Shown here piece after piece: positions 1-8,115 of a stretch of 64,000 nucleotides of DNA. The stretch comes from Marivivens niveibacter (lineage in GTDB: Bacteria > Pseudomonadota > Alphaproteobacteria > Rhodobacterales > Rhodobacteraceae): positions 248,001-312,000 of the forward strand of contig NZ_MSPP01000003.1 in NCBI RefSeq assembly GCF_002150005.2, given 5' to 3'. The notes under the pieces were generated by a model. That model ran no database searches. It was not told the DNA's origin and saw only the letters and a program-made list of their open reading frames with translations. The position numbers and the translations under genes are program-made. Every line of letters starts with the position of its first letter. Within the stretch, counting starts at the first letter, position 1.

Positions 1-424
1 GGTCTGTTGGCAGGTCCGTCAGTGTCGCAACTGCAACGGTGCGTTCGTTGCGTGCGGCCTCGGCGATTTTGGATTCGATTTGATCCAGCCGCATTGACCA
101 ATCTGGTGCATCCGCCCAAGTGCCATCGGCGATGATTAACAATGGCCCTGATCCGGCAGAGCGTGTTTCGGGGTTTAAGATCGGGCCAGCAAATCCGATG
201 ATCAGTCCTGCAATCGCCAGTGCGCGAAGAACAAGCAGCCACCATGGCGTACGATCGGTTTCAACCTCTTTTTCCTGCAGGCCCAATAGCAGCGCTACAC
301 CGGGGAAACGGCGTTGGATTGGCGCAGGCGGCACGGCTCGTAGCAGAACCCACAAAATAGGTAGGCCGATCAAAGCGACCAGTAACCATGGCGCGGTAAA
401 GCCTATTGTGCCGAATAGTACCAT
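1..424 (-). CDS. DUF4159/BatA-type membrane protein, 5' part only
   Basis: About 141 codons read from an ATG at 424 to the window edge; the C-terminal part lies outside. The protein opens with a hydrophobic helix, then an Arg/Pro-rich stretch, then a second membrane helix, then a region resembling the start of a von Willebrand/DUF4159 domain. This two-helix beginning (the BatA-type N-terminal domain) is typical of the large membrane protein that follows DUF58 genes in alphaproteobacteria. Its ATG overlaps the DUF58 stop codon by one base (TAATG), so translation is probably coupled. The family call rests on context plus the N-terminus; the function is unknown, possibly an envelope-stress or metal-chaperone complex with MoxR. 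Confidence 0.75.
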   Translation of the reverse strand, partial: MVLFGTIGFTAPWLLVALIGLPILWVLLRAVPPAPIQRRFPGVALLLGLQEKEVETDRTPWWLLVLRALAIAGLIIGFAGPILNPETRSAGSGPLLIIADGTWADAPDWSMRLDQIESKIAEAARNERTVAVATLTDLPTD

Positions 425-1296
425 TAGCGTGTCTGCTCCGTCGCGGTGTAGAGCCACAAAAGGGCCGATTGCGCGCTGTCGCCTGTGTGGTGCGTGCCGT
501 ATTGCCAGCCAGCGGTTCGGGCCAGCGCTGCAATCCGATCTTTGCGTTCGGCCAGACGTTCACGGTATCGCGTGCGCAGGTCGCCCGCCTTTTGCGTTTC
601 AAACCGCAGGCTACCGCCCATTGACTGAAAAACCGTGCGCCCGTCGAATGGGAAATCTTCTTCGGCTGGGTCTAGGATTTGAAACAGGGTGCCGCTGACG
701 CCGCGATCTGCTGCGCGGGTTAGGGCCGTTTCCAGCGGGGCCAGATCGCCCATGAAATCCGACATATAGACCGCGCGCGAATTCGGCAGGATGCCCGCAT
801 CGTCGGGCGATCCATAATCCGATCCATCGGCCTGCGCGACCCATTCGGCGATGCGCATCGACTGGGCCTCACCGCGGCGGGCGGGGATATCGGCGCCGAT
901 GACGCCAACGCGTTCGCCGCCCCGTAGCAGCAACAGGGACAAGGCGGTCATCAAAACGCCAGCGCGGGCGGCTTTGGTCGGGTGGCTATCGGCAGAGCTG
1001 AACGACATAGACGCCGACCTGTCGATCCACATCATGACCGTTTGGGCGATCTGCCATTCTTTGTCTTGCACATATGTCGTGTCGGAACGGCCTGATCTGC
1101 GCCAGTCGATCAATCGCGCTTCGTCCCATGTTTGCGCTGGGCGGTATTGCCAGAAATGATCGCCCATGCCCGCGCGGCGGCGTCCGTGTTCGCCCATGAT
1201 TACGGTCGATGCCAATTGATCCGCCTGCGCCAATAGTGCGGGCAGGGATGCGGCGACGGTTTCCGCACTGGCGCGTAGGGTGATTGGGTCGGTCAA
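424..1296 (-). CDS. DUF58 domain-containing protein
   Basis: 290 residues. The central region has the DUF58 pattern: a basic D-W-R-R-S-G segment near residue 65 and a vWA-like D-R-S-A-S-M motif near residue 93, which is a degenerate MIDAS site. DUF58 proteins are partners of MoxR AAA+ ATPases, and the vWA-like domain is thought to bind metal or client protein. The start codon overlaps the end of the moxR gene by four bases and the stop overlaps the next gene by one base, so the three genes form one transcription unit. The molecular function in this branch is unknown; the family assignment is strong. Confidence 0.88.
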   Translation of the reverse strand: MTDPITLRASAETVAASLPALLAQADQLASTVIMGEHGRRRAGMGDHFWQYRPAQTWDEARLIDWRRSGRSDTTYVQDKEWQIAQTVMMWIDRSASMSFSSADSHPTKAARAGVLMTALSLLLLRGGERVGVIGADIPARRGEAQSMRIAEWVAQADGSDYGSPDDAGILPNSRAVYMSDFMGDLAPLETALTRAADRGVSGTLFQILDPAEEDFPFDGRTVFQSMGGSLRFETQKAGDLRTRYRERLAERKDRIAALARTAGWQYGTHHTGDSAQSALLWLYTATEQTR

Positions 1297-2297
1297 GCGG
1301 CGGCCTCGGTTCCCGTGAACTGATCGGCGGTGGCGTCGATGATTTCATCCAAAGTCGTCCCGCGTGCTTTGGCTGCGAATGTCAGCGCCATGCGGTGCAT
1401 CAGAACGGGCGCGGCCAATGCGCGGACGTCCTCGGGCGATGGGGCTAGGCGGCCGTTCATCAATGCTTCGGCCCGAGCGCATAGCATCAGCGCCTGCGCC
1501 GCGCGTGGGCCAGGGCCCCATGCCACGTTTTCATTGACGATAGCGGGTGCATCGGGGCCAGGGCGACATGCGCGCACCAGATCAAGGATCATATCCATGA
1601 TGTTTTCACCAACGGGCATCTGACGCAGCAGCGCCTGCGCAGCGATCAATTCATCGGCGGTGAAAACGGCATGGGCGTCTTCCTCTGCCGCGCCTGTGGT
1701 GGCGATCAGGATATCGCGTTCCACGTCACGGGTCGGGTAGGGCACGTCGATCTGCAATAGGAAACGGTCCAGCTGAGCTTCTGGCAATGGGTAGGTGCCT
1801 TCTTGTTCCAGCGGGTTTTGGGTGGCCAGAACGTGGAACGGTTTGCCCAATGGGCGGTGCTGGCCTGCGATGGTAACCTCGCGTTCTTGCATCGCTTGCA
1901 GCAGCGCGGATTGCGTCCGCGGGGACGCGCGGTTGATTTCGTCGGCCATCAGTAGCTGACAGAAAACGGGGCCTTCGATGAAACGGAATGACCGCGACCC
2001 ATCAGCGGCTGTTTCCAGAACTTCGGACCCCAGAATATCGGCGGGCATCAGGTCGGGCGTGAATTGGATGCGGCTGCCGTCCAATCCCATGACGGTGGAT
2101 AGCGTATCAACCAGTCGGGTTTTGCCCAGACCAGGCAGGCCGACCAGCAATGCGTGACCACCTGCAACCAATGCGGCCAACGTCAAACTGACGACACGTT
2201 CCTGTCCAATGAACCGTTTGGAAATGCTATCACGGGCCAGAACCAGCTTTTCACTTAGCTTTTCGATTTCAACAACCAGATCGGTGGGTGCGGCCAT
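1293..2297 (-). CDS. MoxR family AAA+ ATPase
   Basis: 334 residues, a normal length for MoxR. Walker A is GLPGLGKT at residues 53-60, and Walker B is LLMADE at about 115-120, followed by the INRA segment typical of the family. A helical lid domain fills the C-terminal third. MoxR ATPases act as chaperones that help mature or insert metal into protein complexes, usually with vWA/DUF58 partners, which here lie directly downstream. It is the first gene of the operon and is divergent from the DUF1285 gene across a 69-base gap that must hold both promoters. The clients are unknown. Confidence 0.93.
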   Translation of the reverse strand: MAAPTDLVVEIEKLSEKLVLARDSISKRFIGQERVVSLTLAALVAGGHALLVGLPGLGKTRLVDTLSTVMGLDGSRIQFTPDLMPADILGSEVLETAADGSRSFRFIEGPVFCQLLMADEINRASPRTQSALLQAMQEREVTIAGQHRPLGKPFHVLATQNPLEQEGTYPLPEAQLDRFLLQIDVPYPTRDVERDILIATTGAAEEDAHAVFTADELIAAQALLRQMPVGENIMDMILDLVRACRPGPDAPAIVNENVAWGPGPRAAQALMLCARAEALMNGRLAPSPEDVRALAAPVLMHRMALTFAAKARGTTLDEIIDATADQFTGTEAAA

Positions 2298-2366
2298 GAC
2301 AATGCTCCTAGGTCACTCTATGTTGTTAGAGAACCAGATATCACCACTGATCCCAATGGCAAAAAC

Positions 2367-2930
2367 ATGACTGGACAAAAGATTGTGACCCCTTCGGCAC
2401 AAAGCCTTGCTTCGGCGGCGCAGGCCGCATCGAAAAAGGGCCTGCCGCCTGTCGAAAAATGGAATCCGCCGTTTTGCGGGGACATCGACATGCGGATCGC
2501 GCGGGACGGGACGTGGTTTTACATGGGCACGCCAATCGGACGGCACGCAATGGTGAAACTATTCTCAGGAATCATTCGGCGCGATGGGGATGACTATTTT
2601 CTAGTGACGCCCGTCGAAAAGGTGAGGATCACCGTTGATGACGCGCCGTTCGTTGCAATTGATTTCGATGTCACGCCTGACGGGCTGTTGTTCACCAATA
2701 ACGTGGGCGATCAGGCACTGGCGGGGGCAGATCATCCGATCCGCATGGAAACTGATCCTGAAACGGGTGAACCGTCGCCCTATGTTTTGATCCGTCGAAA
2801 CCTATGGGCGCTGATCGACCGCAAATCGTTCTACCGTCTGGTCGATCTGGCCCATGTGCAGGGCGACCATTTCGGGGTGACTTCGGGTGGCGCATTTTTC
2901 CCGCTCATGGCGGCGGACGCGCTGGATTAA
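2367..2930 (+). CDS. DUF1285 domain-containing protein
   Basis: 187 residues, matching DUF1285 in length and pattern: an N-terminal P-P-V-E-K-W-N-P segment, then R-D-G-T-W-F-Y-x-G-T-P-I-x-R near residue 50, and a second half rich in beta strands. These are soluble proteins of unknown function, and they commonly sit next to MoxR/DUF58 genes in Rhodobacterales, as here in divergent orientation. No catalytic motif is visible. The shared intergenic region suggests coordinated expression with the MoxR operon. Confidence 0.85.
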   Translation: MTGQKIVTPSAQSLASAAQAASKKGLPPVEKWNPPFCGDIDMRIARDGTWFYMGTPIGRHAMVKLFSGIIRRDGDDYFLVTPVEKVRITVDDAPFVAIDFDVTPDGLLFTNNVGDQALAGADHPIRMETDPETGEPSPYVLIRRNLWALIDRKSFYRLVDLAHVQGDHFGVTSGGAFFPLMAADALD

Positions 2931-2990
2931 TCTGGTTCCTATCGTGAACGCAGGCCGCGACAGGGAAACAAAGTCGCAATTTGTCTGCGC

Positions 2991-3022
2991 AAATGACGTT
3001 TCAAGACGAAAAATGACGTTTC
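2991..3022 (+). promoter_or_regulatory. Direct repeat upstream of purU
   Basis: AAATGACGTTTC occurs at 2991-3002 and again at 3011-3022, exactly 20 bases apart, which places both copies on the same face of the helix. The pair lies 62 bases upstream of the purU ATG in the only non-coding stretch before that gene. It could be a tandem regulator-binding site. No known regulator is recognised. Confidence 0.45.
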
Positions 3023-3083
3023 GCGCCCCTTTCGCCTGACGATTTGGTGTGTATCACAGGGTAAATCTAATCCGGAGTGATCC

Positions 3084-3968
3084 ATGTCTAAATTTGCTCT
3101 TACCGTTACGTGCCCATCGACCCGCGGCATCGTCGCTGCGATCGCCAATTATCTGGCTGATCAGGGTTGTAACATTACTGACTCGTCGCAGTTTGACGAC
3201 GCGCAGACCGGAAATTTCTTTATGCGCGTCAGCTTTACCGCTGAAACGGGCAAAGAACAGGCCGAGCTAGAGGCAGGTTTCGCAGAGACCGCGAAACAGT
3301 TCGACATGGATTTTGCGTTCCATGACGAAGCCGAAAAAATGAAGGTCATCATCATGGTGTCCCGTTTCGGTCACTGCCTGAACGACCTGCTGTATCGCTG
3401 GAAAATCGGCGCGTTGCCAATCGATATCGTCGCGGTCATTTCGAACCACATGGATTACCAAAAGGTCGTCGTGAACCACGACCTGCCGTTCCACTGCATC
3501 AAAGTGACCAAAGAAAACAAACCGCAAGCCGAAGCGGCGATCATGCAGGTTGTCGAAGACACTGGCGCAGAGCTGATCGTTCTGGCGCGCTATATGCAGG
3601 TTCTGTCGGATGCGATGTGCCAGAAGATGTCGGGCAAGATCATCAACATTCACCATTCGTTCCTGCCATCGTTCAAAGGCGCGAACCCATACAAACAAGC
3701 GTTCGAACGCGGCGTGAAACTGATCGGTGCGACGTCGCACTATGTCACCGCCGATCTGGACGAAGGCCCGATCATCGAACAGGACATTGTTCGGGTGACG
3801 CACGCGCAAGCCGCAACCGATTATGTGTCGCTGGGCCGCGATGTCGAAAGCCAAGTTCTGGCGCGCGCAATTCACGCGCACGTCCAGCACCGCGTGTTCC
3901 TAAATGGCAATAAAACGGTGGTTTTCCCAGCCTCTCCTGGCGCTTATGCGTCCGAACGCATGGGATGA
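3084..3968 (+). CDS. purU: Formyltetrahydrofolate deformylase
   Basis: 294 residues. PurU hydrolyses 10-formyl-tetrahydrofolate to formate and tetrahydrofolate, balancing one-carbon pools. Residues 1-80 form an ACT regulatory domain (begins with F-A-L-T-V-T-C-P). The rest is a formyltransferase fold with the catalytic N-I-H-H-S-F-L-P-S-F segment near residue 186 and the conserved D-L-D-E-G-P-I-I near 230. The ATG follows a GGAG-type ribosome site. A strong hairpin terminator follows immediately, so the gene is probably monocistronic. Full length and intact. Confidence 0.96.
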   Translation: MSKFALTVTCPSTRGIVAAIANYLADQGCNITDSSQFDDAQTGNFFMRVSFTAETGKEQAELEAGFAETAKQFDMDFAFHDEAEKMKVIIMVSRFGHCLNDLLYRWKIGALPIDIVAVISNHMDYQKVVVNHDLPFHCIKVTKENKPQAEAAIMQVVEDTGAELIVLARYMQVLSDAMCQKMSGKIINIHHSFLPSFKGANPYKQAFERGVKLIGATSHYVTADLDEGPIIEQDIVRVTHAQAATDYVSLGRDVESQVLARAIHAHVQHRVFLNGNKTVVFPASPGAYASERMG

Positions 3969-3992
3969 TCTCAGCATCAGATTGGTTTGATC

Positions 3993-4018
3993 GGGCGGCA
4001 CTTTGCCGCCCTTTTCTT
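3993..4018 (+). terminator. Rho-independent terminator after purU
   Basis: An 8-base perfect stem GGGCGGCA/TGCCGCCC (3993-4000 and 4004-4011) with a three-base loop is followed by a T-rich tract, 24 bases after the purU stop. Confidence 0.88.
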
Positions 4019-4060
4019 TGGCGGATTGGGGTTTTAAATTCGGGGCAAAAGGAGCTTGCC

Positions 4061-4678
4061 ATGAGCCTACCCCCATTGGACTGGGATGATCGTTTCGCGA
4101 ACGCTGACGGCTATTTGTTCGGAACAACGGCGAACTATTTTCTGACCGAAGTGGCCCATCTGCTGCCAAACCATGGGACCGCGTTGGCCGTGGCGGATGG
4201 CGAAGGGCGCAATGGCGTCTGGCTTGCGCGGCACGGGTTGGACGTTACTTCGGTTGACGTGTCTCCAACTGCGCAGAAACGGGCGGCGGATCTGGCGGCA
4301 GAGTTTGATGTTTCGCTCAATCTGATGATCGGCGACGCGCATGACTGGGACTATCCCGAAAACGCATTTAATGTCGTAGTCGAGGTTTTCACCCAGTTTT
4401 CCAATCCCGAACAAAGAGCCCGCAAATGGGCCGGTATGCGCCGTGCCTTAAAACCGGGTGGGACGCTGGTCATTGTTGGCTACCGCATTGAACAGTTGAA
4501 CAACACGTCTGGCGGCCCGCGTCACCCTGATCACCTATATACCGCGGATCTGTTGAAAGAGGCTTTTGCCGATTTCACGCTAAAACGCATGTCACAGGAC
4601 GATTTGGAAATGGCCGAAGGGGCGGGTCATGCTGGAATGTCGTCGGTGATTGGTGCGGTCTGGCGAAAGCCCGAATAA
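4061..4678 (+). CDS. Class I SAM-dependent methyltransferase
   Basis: 205 residues from the ATG at 4061, chosen because AAAGGAG sits just upstream; a longer frame would start inside purU and cross its terminator. The protein resembles the tellurite-resistance/TehB-like methyltransferase group: W-D-x-R-F near the N-terminus, then a degenerate SAM-binding motif I (A-V-A-D-G-E-G-R-N-G-V), motif II acidic V-D-V-S, and an L-K-P-G-G motif. The substrate cannot be told. It lies alone between the purU terminator and the VOC/YafY unit. Confidence 0.85.
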   Translation: MSLPPLDWDDRFANADGYLFGTTANYFLTEVAHLLPNHGTALAVADGEGRNGVWLARHGLDVTSVDVSPTAQKRAADLAAEFDVSLNLMIGDAHDWDYPENAFNVVVEVFTQFSNPEQRARKWAGMRRALKPGGTLVIVGYRIEQLNNTSGGPRHPDHLYTADLLKEAFADFTLKRMSQDDLEMAEGAGHAGMSSVIGAVWRKPE

Positions 4679-4702
4679 AAAACTGGCAATGGTTGGCAGG
4701 AT

Positions 4703-4722
4703 GCTGACAGTATGCTGTCAGC
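4703..4722 (+). promoter_or_regulatory. Perfect palindrome, likely YafY-type operator
   Basis: GCTGACAG-TATG-CTGTCAGC is a perfect 8+4+8 inverted repeat 46 bases upstream of the VOC protein start, inside the promoter region of a two-gene unit that encodes its own HTH/WYL regulator. Autoregulation through this site is the simplest reading. Confidence 0.7.
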
Positions 4723-4768
4723 AGGGGTGTGTCACATAGAGTGCATCACAACTCTAGGAGATACAAAA

Positions 4769-5131
4769 ATGACCACCATGCCAGCTGTTGTTTGGACCGA
4801 ACTTGCCGTTTCTGATCTGGAAAAATCGGTCGCCTATTATCAGGCCGTTCTGAACCGCCCCGCCCATGTCAGCGATGTGGCCGCAACGACCACCTATGTG
4901 TTCGGCGATAATTCTGTGACCGGTTTCCAGTTGATCCCAGCCGAAAATCACGTGGCGAACCAATCGGTGATCCACGTCATGGTCGCGGGATCTGTTGAAA
5001 CGGCCGTTGAACGCGCCGAACAAAACGGCGGGTCGTTAGAGGGCGACATCCTGACCATGCCATTTGGCAAAATCGCCTATACGCGGGATATCGACGGCAA
5101 CCGCGTCGGCCTGTTCGAACCTGCCGCCTGA
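4769..5131 (+). CDS. VOC (glyoxalase/bleomycin-resistance) family protein
   Basis: 120 residues from the ATG at 4769, which has CTAGGAG upstream; an upstream in-frame ATG would overlap the operator. The pattern is a VOC domain: an N-terminal V-W-T-E-L-A-V-S-D-L-E-K-S strand-helix and a C-terminal D-I-D-G-N-R-V-G-L-F-E motif with the metal-ligand Glu. It probably acts on a small molecule, but the substrate is unknown. The stop codon overlaps the regulator start by one base (TGATG). VOC genes paired with YafY-like regulators are common in proteobacteria and may form a small inducible detoxification unit. Confidence 0.88.
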   Translation: MTTMPAVVWTELAVSDLEKSVAYYQAVLNRPAHVSDVAATTTYVFGDNSVTGFQLIPAENHVANQSVIHVMVAGSVETAVERAEQNGGSLEGDILTMPFGKIAYTRDIDGNRVGLFEPAA

Positions 5132-5847
5132 TGCGCCGCGCCGATCGCCTGTTTGAAATCGTTCAATTGCTGCGCGGTGGTCGGTTGACCACGGCTGCGC
5201 AATTGGCAGATCGGCTCGAAGTATCAAAGCGTACCATCTACCGCGACGTCACTGACCTGATGGCCAGCGGCGTTCCCATCACGGGCGAAGCGGGGACAGG
5301 ATATATCATGGGCGCAGGTTTCGACCTGCCGCCCTTGATGTTTTCGGAATCCGAAATCATTGCTTTGGTCGCAGGCGCACGCATGATCGAGGTTTGGGGC
5401 GGCAAGCAGATGGGCCTAAATGCGACCGAAGCGATTGTGAAAATCGCCTCCGTCCTGCCTGACCACCTGAAATCGCGGATCGATAGCGTTCAGGTCAACA
5501 CCGTGGATATGAATGACCTAACCGACGACACGCGGCGGCACGTTGATACGGTCGAACAGGCGGCTCATTTGCGCCAATCGCTGACAATGGCGTATCGCGA
5601 TGAACAGGGCGCGGTTTCCCATCGCACCGTGCGGCCTTTGGGCGTTTGGTATTGGGGCAAGGTCTGGACGATGGTGTGCTGGTGCGAACTGCGCAACGAT
5701 TTTCGGATGTTCCGTCTGGACCGCGTTGTGGATCTACAAATTGGCGAAGTCTTCCGCGACGAACGCGGCAAAACCTTGCGTGATTTTTTCCAATCGGACC
5801 GCATCAAAAACGATCCGCGCCCGCCCAAAGGAAAAGGCGCCCCGTAA
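5131..5847 (+). CDS. YafY/DeoR-like transcriptional regulator (HTH-11 + WYL)
   Basis: 238 residues. The N-terminal winged helix-turn-helix (residues about 1-60) contains L-A-D-R-L-E-V-S-K-R-T-I-Y-R-D, the recognition helix typical of the DeoR/YafY group. It is followed by a WYL-type ligand-sensing domain (about 130-220) with R-x-V-R-P-L-G-V-W-Y-W-G-K near residue 167. It is coupled to the VOC gene by a one-base overlap. It very likely binds the 8+8 palindrome ahead of that gene. The effector is unknown. Confidence 0.9.
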   Translation: MRRADRLFEIVQLLRGGRLTTAAQLADRLEVSKRTIYRDVTDLMASGVPITGEAGTGYIMGAGFDLPPLMFSESEIIALVAGARMIEVWGGKQMGLNATEAIVKIASVLPDHLKSRIDSVQVNTVDMNDLTDDTRRHVDTVEQAAHLRQSLTMAYRDEQGAVSHRTVRPLGVWYWGKVWTMVCWCELRNDFRMFRLDRVVDLQIGEVFRDERGKTLRDFFQSDRIKNDPRPPKGKGAP

Positions 5848-5860
5848 GGCGCCTTTGGTG
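5833..5860. terminator. Terminator shared by convergent genes
   Basis: AAAGGCGCC (5833-5841) pairs with GGCGCCTTT (5848-5856) around a six-base loop. It overlaps the regulator stop codon and lies seven bases from the stop of the opposing gene, so it can serve both strands. Confidence 0.75.
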
Positions 5861-5862
5861 TT

Positions 5863-8022
5863 TTACAGCTGGCCGATCGACCAGAATAACGTTTCGCCAG
5901 AACTGTCGTCGACGCCGTCATTGTCGGTCGAAACCCACGCGGTGCCGTCTGGGAAAATTGCCAGACCTTCGACTTTGTCCACGATGTAACCGCCGTTTGC
6001 TGCCAGATCAGGGATCAGGTCATAGACGACTTCGGACGATACAACAGGCAGGTCGCCGCCCAGTTCTGCAGGCACCATTTCGGACGCAGGGATGCGCACG
6101 ATCTGTTTGGTGACTGCGGCCGCGCCGATCTGGTTGTCGCGTTCGATCAGGTAAACGTAATCGCCGTGCGCTACGATTTCCGACAGGCCAACCCAGCCTG
6201 TTTCTGGCGCGACTTTGTTAAACAGGACCGCGCCCCATTCTTCGGTTTCGGTGTTATAGGCGACCAGTTTCACGTGGTTATCCGCGTCATCGGCCCATTC
6301 ACGTTGAACGGCCATCCATAGGGTGTCGCCGATCATGGTGATGCCTTCAAAACCGAACCGCTTTTCAACGGCCAGCAGTTCAGCAGGCAGCGCGATTTCT
6401 TCTTCGATCTCTCCGTCTGCGTTCACGTGGTAGATGCCGTGCGGAACCATGCGGTCGGTGCGGCCTTCGGATGCGATCCAGAAACCGCCGTTACCGTCCA
6501 GCGTGATGCCTTCCATATCCAGTTTTTGCGCAGGGAAGCCGCCGCGGGTCACTGGGGTCGCATCGGTGATGCGGGCAGGGGTCTGGGTGGTGTCGATGGT
6601 GAAAATGGTCGGTTGATAGGCGTAGAAACTATCGTTCACAGCGTAGATCGTGCCGTTGTCGCCTGCGACCATGCCCGAAATTGCGCCCCAACCGATCAGT
6701 TCATCCGCACCGGCAGAGGTTAACTGGGGGTAAGCGGCTGGCGCGTCTTGCAGTTCGTAGACCATGACGTGGGCACGGACGCCGCCGTCTTCGATCAGGT
6801 CGGCCTCGTTCGCGGTGACGAACAGGTTGCGTTCTGGGATGGCGATCGCGCCTTCTGGGGCGATGCCCGATGGCAGGATGTTTGCCAGAACAGGTGCGGC
6901 GGGGTCGGTTACGTCATAAACGGCCACGACCGATGCGCGTTCGGACAGAACGAACAAGTACGGGGTGTCACCGAAAACAGCGAATTCCATGCCTTCGGGT
7001 TCGTTGCCTTTGGCGTCCGACCGTTTGTCTGGATAGTGGCCCGATTGGATCACGGCGTATTCCATCGCGGTGCCAGATTCATAGACCACGGTGCTGTCTT
7101 TGTGGAAAATGGTAAAGCCGCGCGAACCGCCGTCCATGTCGCCTTCGTTTGCGATGGCAAAGTGGTTGTCGTCGATCCATTGCAGGCCATCAGGTTCGCG
7201 TAGGCGGCCCATCTGGTTTTCGGTGAACGTCAGCGTTGCGCGTTCGTCCGTTGCGTCGATGTTCATCAGATCGACAGCACCTGCCGAGAAATGGTTCATC
7301 ACTGCGCCGTCTGCATCGATTACAACGATTTCGTTGTTTTCCTGCATGGTCACTGCGATTTCGCCCAGACCGTTCACATCAACGAATTCAGGCTCTGGGT
7401 CTTCTGGAGCGACTTCGGCCAGACCTGTGACGTCTATTTTCATCAGGCTGTCGCAGTCCATCGCGCCGTCCTGTGCGGCGACTTTGACAACGTAACCACC
7501 TGGGGCTTGGCCCACGCGGCCATCACCCAGATCTTCGTCGCGTTCGTTTTCAATCGCAACGGTGACGAACGACCCATCAGGGGCCACGGCGGTGGAATCG
7601 GGCTGACCGCCCAGATCACATTCGCCCGTGATTACGCGGCTGTTCAGGTCGATCGACACCAATTTGCCCGACGGCGCGGTGTAGGATTCGGACGTGTTGA
7701 CGCCAACAAAGGCAGTGTTGCCGATAACCGAAACGGCTGTTGGTTCGCCGTCCACCGCGATGTTGCCCAGCGGGGCGGGGTTCGTTGGGTCGGTGATGTC
7801 GATCAGGCCGATGACGCCCAGCGGACTATCGGTGTAGACCACCGTCATGCCGTCTGCGGTTGCCGAAATAATCTCGGCCGAGGTTTCGCGAGCCAGATCT
7901 TCGCCTTCGGACATGTTGCGCGGCGTGGCAAAGGACGAAATGCGGTTGAAATTCATGTCGGCCATTGCCTGACCAGCGGCCAAGGCAAGGATGGACGTGA
8001 GGCAGACGGATTTAAAGTTCAT
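5863..8022 (-). CDS. Secreted beta-propeller / phytase-like esterase protein
   Basis: 719 residues from the ATG at 8022, which starts a clear signal peptide ending in A-G-Q-A-M-A; an 18-residue longer frame lacks one. The first 420 residues look like a seven-bladed propeller of the choice-of-anchor I/LVIVD type, with repeated V-x-I-x-D-x-T-x-P blades. The last 270 or so match the phytase-like esterase domain (D-M-E-G-I-T, G-G-F-W-I-A-S-E-G, F-G-F-E-G-I). It is predicted to be periplasmic or secreted; a role in organophosphate or ester hydrolysis is inferred from family only. The two-part architecture is long for either domain alone. Confidence 0.82.
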   Translation of the reverse strand: MNFKSVCLTSILALAAGQAMADMNFNRISSFATPRNMSEGEDLARETSAEIISATADGMTVVYTDSPLGVIGLIDITDPTNPAPLGNIAVDGEPTAVSVIGNTAFVGVNTSESYTAPSGKLVSIDLNSRVITGECDLGGQPDSTAVAPDGSFVTVAIENERDEDLGDGRVGQAPGGYVVKVAAQDGAMDCDSLMKIDVTGLAEVAPEDPEPEFVDVNGLGEIAVTMQENNEIVVIDADGAVMNHFSAGAVDLMNIDATDERATLTFTENQMGRLREPDGLQWIDDNHFAIANEGDMDGGSRGFTIFHKDSTVVYESGTAMEYAVIQSGHYPDKRSDAKGNEPEGMEFAVFGDTPYLFVLSERASVVAVYDVTDPAAPVLANILPSGIAPEGAIAIPERNLFVTANEADLIEDGGVRAHVMVYELQDAPAAYPQLTSAGADELIGWGAISGMVAGDNGTIYAVNDSFYAYQPTIFTIDTTQTPARITDATPVTRGGFPAQKLDMEGITLDGNGGFWIASEGRTDRMVPHGIYHVNADGEIEEEIALPAELLAVEKRFGFEGITMIGDTLWMAVQREWADDADNHVKLVAYNTETEEWGAVLFNKVAPETGWVGLSEIVAHGDYVYLIERDNQIGAAAVTKQIVRIPASEMVPAELGGDLPVVSSEVVYDLIPDLAANGGYIVDKVEGLAIFPDGTAWVSTDNDGVDDSSGETLFWSIGQL

Positions 8023-8071
8023 GCTGTTCTCATGCGGGTTTAATAAAAAGACGCATGTCGCATGAAGGAAT

Positions 8072-8101
8072 GTCATGACCGCCGTATGAAGCGGCCATGA
8101 C
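8072..8101 (-). terminator. Hairpin downstream of gabD, possible terminator
   Basis: GTCATGACCGC and GCGGCCATGAC form an 11-base stem with one mismatch and an eight-base loop. It lies between the gabD stop and the next minus-strand gene. The tract after it is not strongly T-rich on the minus strand, so termination is uncertain and an operator role is possible. Confidence 0.45.
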
Positions 8102-8115
8102 GGTTTTGTAAAACG

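Noticed and set aside
120-698. Long plus-strand frame opposite the DUF4159/DUF58 genes
   Set aside because: It is the shadow of two well-supported minus-strand genes in a GC-rich codon pattern.
7291-8043. 250-codon plus-strand frame opposite the phytase-like gene
   Set aside because: Composition (many His, Val, Phe, Arg) is typical of an antisense shadow and the minus-strand gene is well supported.
8051-8075. Pho-box-like TGTC repeats upstream of the phytase-like gene
   Set aside because: The two TGTC cores are 15 bases apart, not the 11 bases expected of a Pho box.
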